Shown: piece by piece, positions 39,701 to 42,700 of the stretch
How positions within the stretch are numbered: position 1 is the stretch's first letter
Layout: the number at the start of each line of letters is the position of its first letter
Assembly: GCF_905404315.1 (NCBI RefSeq)
Contig: NC_066311.1
Span: 7,378,001 to 7,442,000 of the forward strand
Direction of reading: 5' to 3'
From: Leptidea sinapis
Taxonomy: Eukaryota; Arthropoda; Insecta; Lepidoptera; Pieridae
Length of the DNA stretch: 64,000 nt
Program-made: the position numbers and the translations under genes
Notes under the pieces: generated by a model
What the model was told of the DNA's origin: nothing
Databases searched by the model: none
Seen by the model: only the letters and a program-made list of their open reading frames with translations

Positions 39701-42700
39701 CAGCGGCGGCAACAGGCGGAAACTGTGCACGGCTATCGCTTTCATGGGCAGGACTCCGTTGGTGTTACTCGATGAGCCGACCAGGTAATGCCGTCTTTGA
39801 TTGTAAACAGATAAAGAACAGCTGGAAATTTAGTAGATTATCATCATATCAGCCGGAAGACATCCACTGCTAGACATATGCTTCCCAAAGATCTCCACGA
39901 CAAAACGGTCCTGCGCTGCCCTCATTCAACGTATTACGGCGATCTTGACCAGATCGTCGGTCCATCTTGTACCTACTAAATATAATACAGTCTTCTAAAT
40001 ATGTCAACTAATTTTAATCCAAATAAAACAAAATAAATTGAAGTATTTTTTGAAATAACAAATTTCACACTGAATGCCATATAATTTTATCACTACAGAA
40101 ATTAAGCCTATTGTCCAACTGCTTACACTTAGATTATAATGACTCTTACTCGTATTGACTAGTTGTTTGTCCCACTTTACTCGTGTAGAATTTGAACGAA
40201 AAAAAATTATGGAAACATGTGGTACATTATTACAACGCCTTTTCATAGTACGCTATTTCAATATCCCGTATAACATGGGCAATTTCCCATATAACTCTGG
40301 GATTTCCCACATACATATTTCTGAACTTTGAAATTTATAATGATTTGTACAGTTTATAATTAGCTTTGCGTAACTTTGGACGTGTGTCAGTTATTACAAA
40401 TTTAAATTACTTTATTAAATTTGTGTCTTAAAAACCTTAAAAAAAAGTAAAACTAAGCAAACAATTCCAAATACTTGTTAAACAATAACTACGAATTTTT
40501 AAAAACACGTTATACTGGAATACGCCTATAACACGTTTTCCTGTACTCTTAACTCCCGCCAAGAACACAGATTTTAGTTCCAATATATTATACTTACAGT
40601 GGTATGGACCCGGGATCCCGCGCGTGTGTGTCGCGGGGGTGTGAGGCGGCCTGTCGGTCAGGACGCGCCGTCTTACTGTCGACTCATGCACTGCACGACG
40701 CCCGGCGTGCGGACAGACTCGCCCTCATGGACGCGGGACGACTGGCCGCCTTACTCGATCTGCACGACCCACGGGACAGGTGATCACTCACAACATACTT
40801 ACGTCATATGACATAACATAATTGAATTAAGATATTGATTTTGTCTATTCCTATTTAAACCAGAATTAATAACATATATAACAATGAAAAAACTAATTCA
40901 ATCGACCAATAAATAAAAAAGTTATAGGGATTTTAATATTTTGGATTAGACAGAGATAGCCATAATGAAATATGACGTCACATCTTAAATTTGCCACAGT
41001 AGCTTAATACAAATTTTCTTTTGCGAGACAGGGATAGAAGGCCCTTACTACAAGATTTTTAATGCCTGTAACTTTGTATTTCTTTGTTTGTATTTAATTT
41101 TATTTTCAGTTTACATCATTATTTTTGTCTTGATTTATAGTAAAATAAATTACTCAACGACCCAATAACATGAGAAATCAACTAGATTTGCTCTCTAATG
41201 ACGTGACACGTATCAAAACTAATATATTATATTCGCTGCAACATATTACCTCTCTACTGGTAAGTATAACATGTCAAGTTTTTATCGTGAGACAAGCAGG
41301 ACTTATTATACTTACTTCATTATACCCTGCCCAATACAGTGTAAGGCCGCTCAGTAGAGTTATTTATAAATAACTGGAACTACAGTTTTTACACTTGATT
41401 CTTCAGTTTCACTTCAACTAAACTAAATACCTTTATTATCTTGTCTAGCAACCCAGATGATATCAATCCTTTTCATATGTTCCCACTGAATTAAATAATT
41501 TTTATTTTTTCCAGTCCCTATAAATAGTTAATATCAATGTTCTTTTGAGTTATCGTGATTTAAGTTACTATTATACCTGATACTACAAAGATTATATTTA
41601 TATAGTTTTTCAAGTAAAGCAAAAACATTTCAAAATTTTCCAAAATAAATAAATAATAAAAAAAAGACAAAGGAAACGACGCATTAACGTCTTTATTAAA
41701 TTTGAATGGACGCTCTTTCAAGTCCAAATTATAGTAACAAAAATTATATTTTGTCAAACTATTATAATTATTCTAATGTCTTGGAAACATAGTCCAGGTG
41801 GATTATAAAAATAGCAACTTACCAAATATTGGGTTAAACTTCGAAAACAAACAAATTTCTGCGTACTTCACTATCACGTCGGCGGCCGATAAGGATTGAA
41901 GTCCCCGCACCCTTTTTTAACTTAACGTTGACGTTAACTTGTGTGCCAACATCCCATTGTCTTTGATTTAATTTGTACATAATTTAACGGACTTCTATTC
42001 TATTATAAGTTCAAAGTAAAAAAGCAATTTCTAATAACAAAATAAGGCGAGAAATCGAATGAGGTCGTGTGGATTTCGTCGTTGTTCCATATATAGGTCA
42101 TATTACGATCCTCGAACTGTTACATATGGCCCAGCGGTACGCAAAGAAAAGAATGGGAATTTCTTCCGAGAGAGGCTGAGCAGCTCCGAGGTGGTGGTGA
42201 ATGGTAAAATGTATAACTTTGACATATTATGATGATTTTGATGTATGATTTTTTTACATTGTTGTTACAGAGTGGGCGGTGGTCATATGATCTGCGCGCG
42301 AGTCCCTGCCGGATCAGCTCGTGATGTTTGGACTAAAGTGCGATTGCGCGCGCCGCATGCCATCCTCTCTGTGCTCCACAGGGAAGCTCTACATTTTCTC
42401 TTACCAAGCTATACCAAAAGTAATTCAATTTGTAGAGTTTAGACTTTTATCATAACTTTAGACATATTTAATTATGGACTTACTATATACTTGCGACTGC
42501 AATTGAGATATTCTTTTTTTTATATATGAAAATAAGGGACAAGACGAGCAGGACGTTCAGCTGATGATAATTCATGTGCCCTACCTATTACAATGCAGTG
42601 TCGCTCAGGATTCTTGCAAAACCCAAAAATTCTGAGCGGCACTACAATTGCGCTCGTACCTTGAGACATAAGATGTTAAGTCTCATTTGCCCATTAATTT

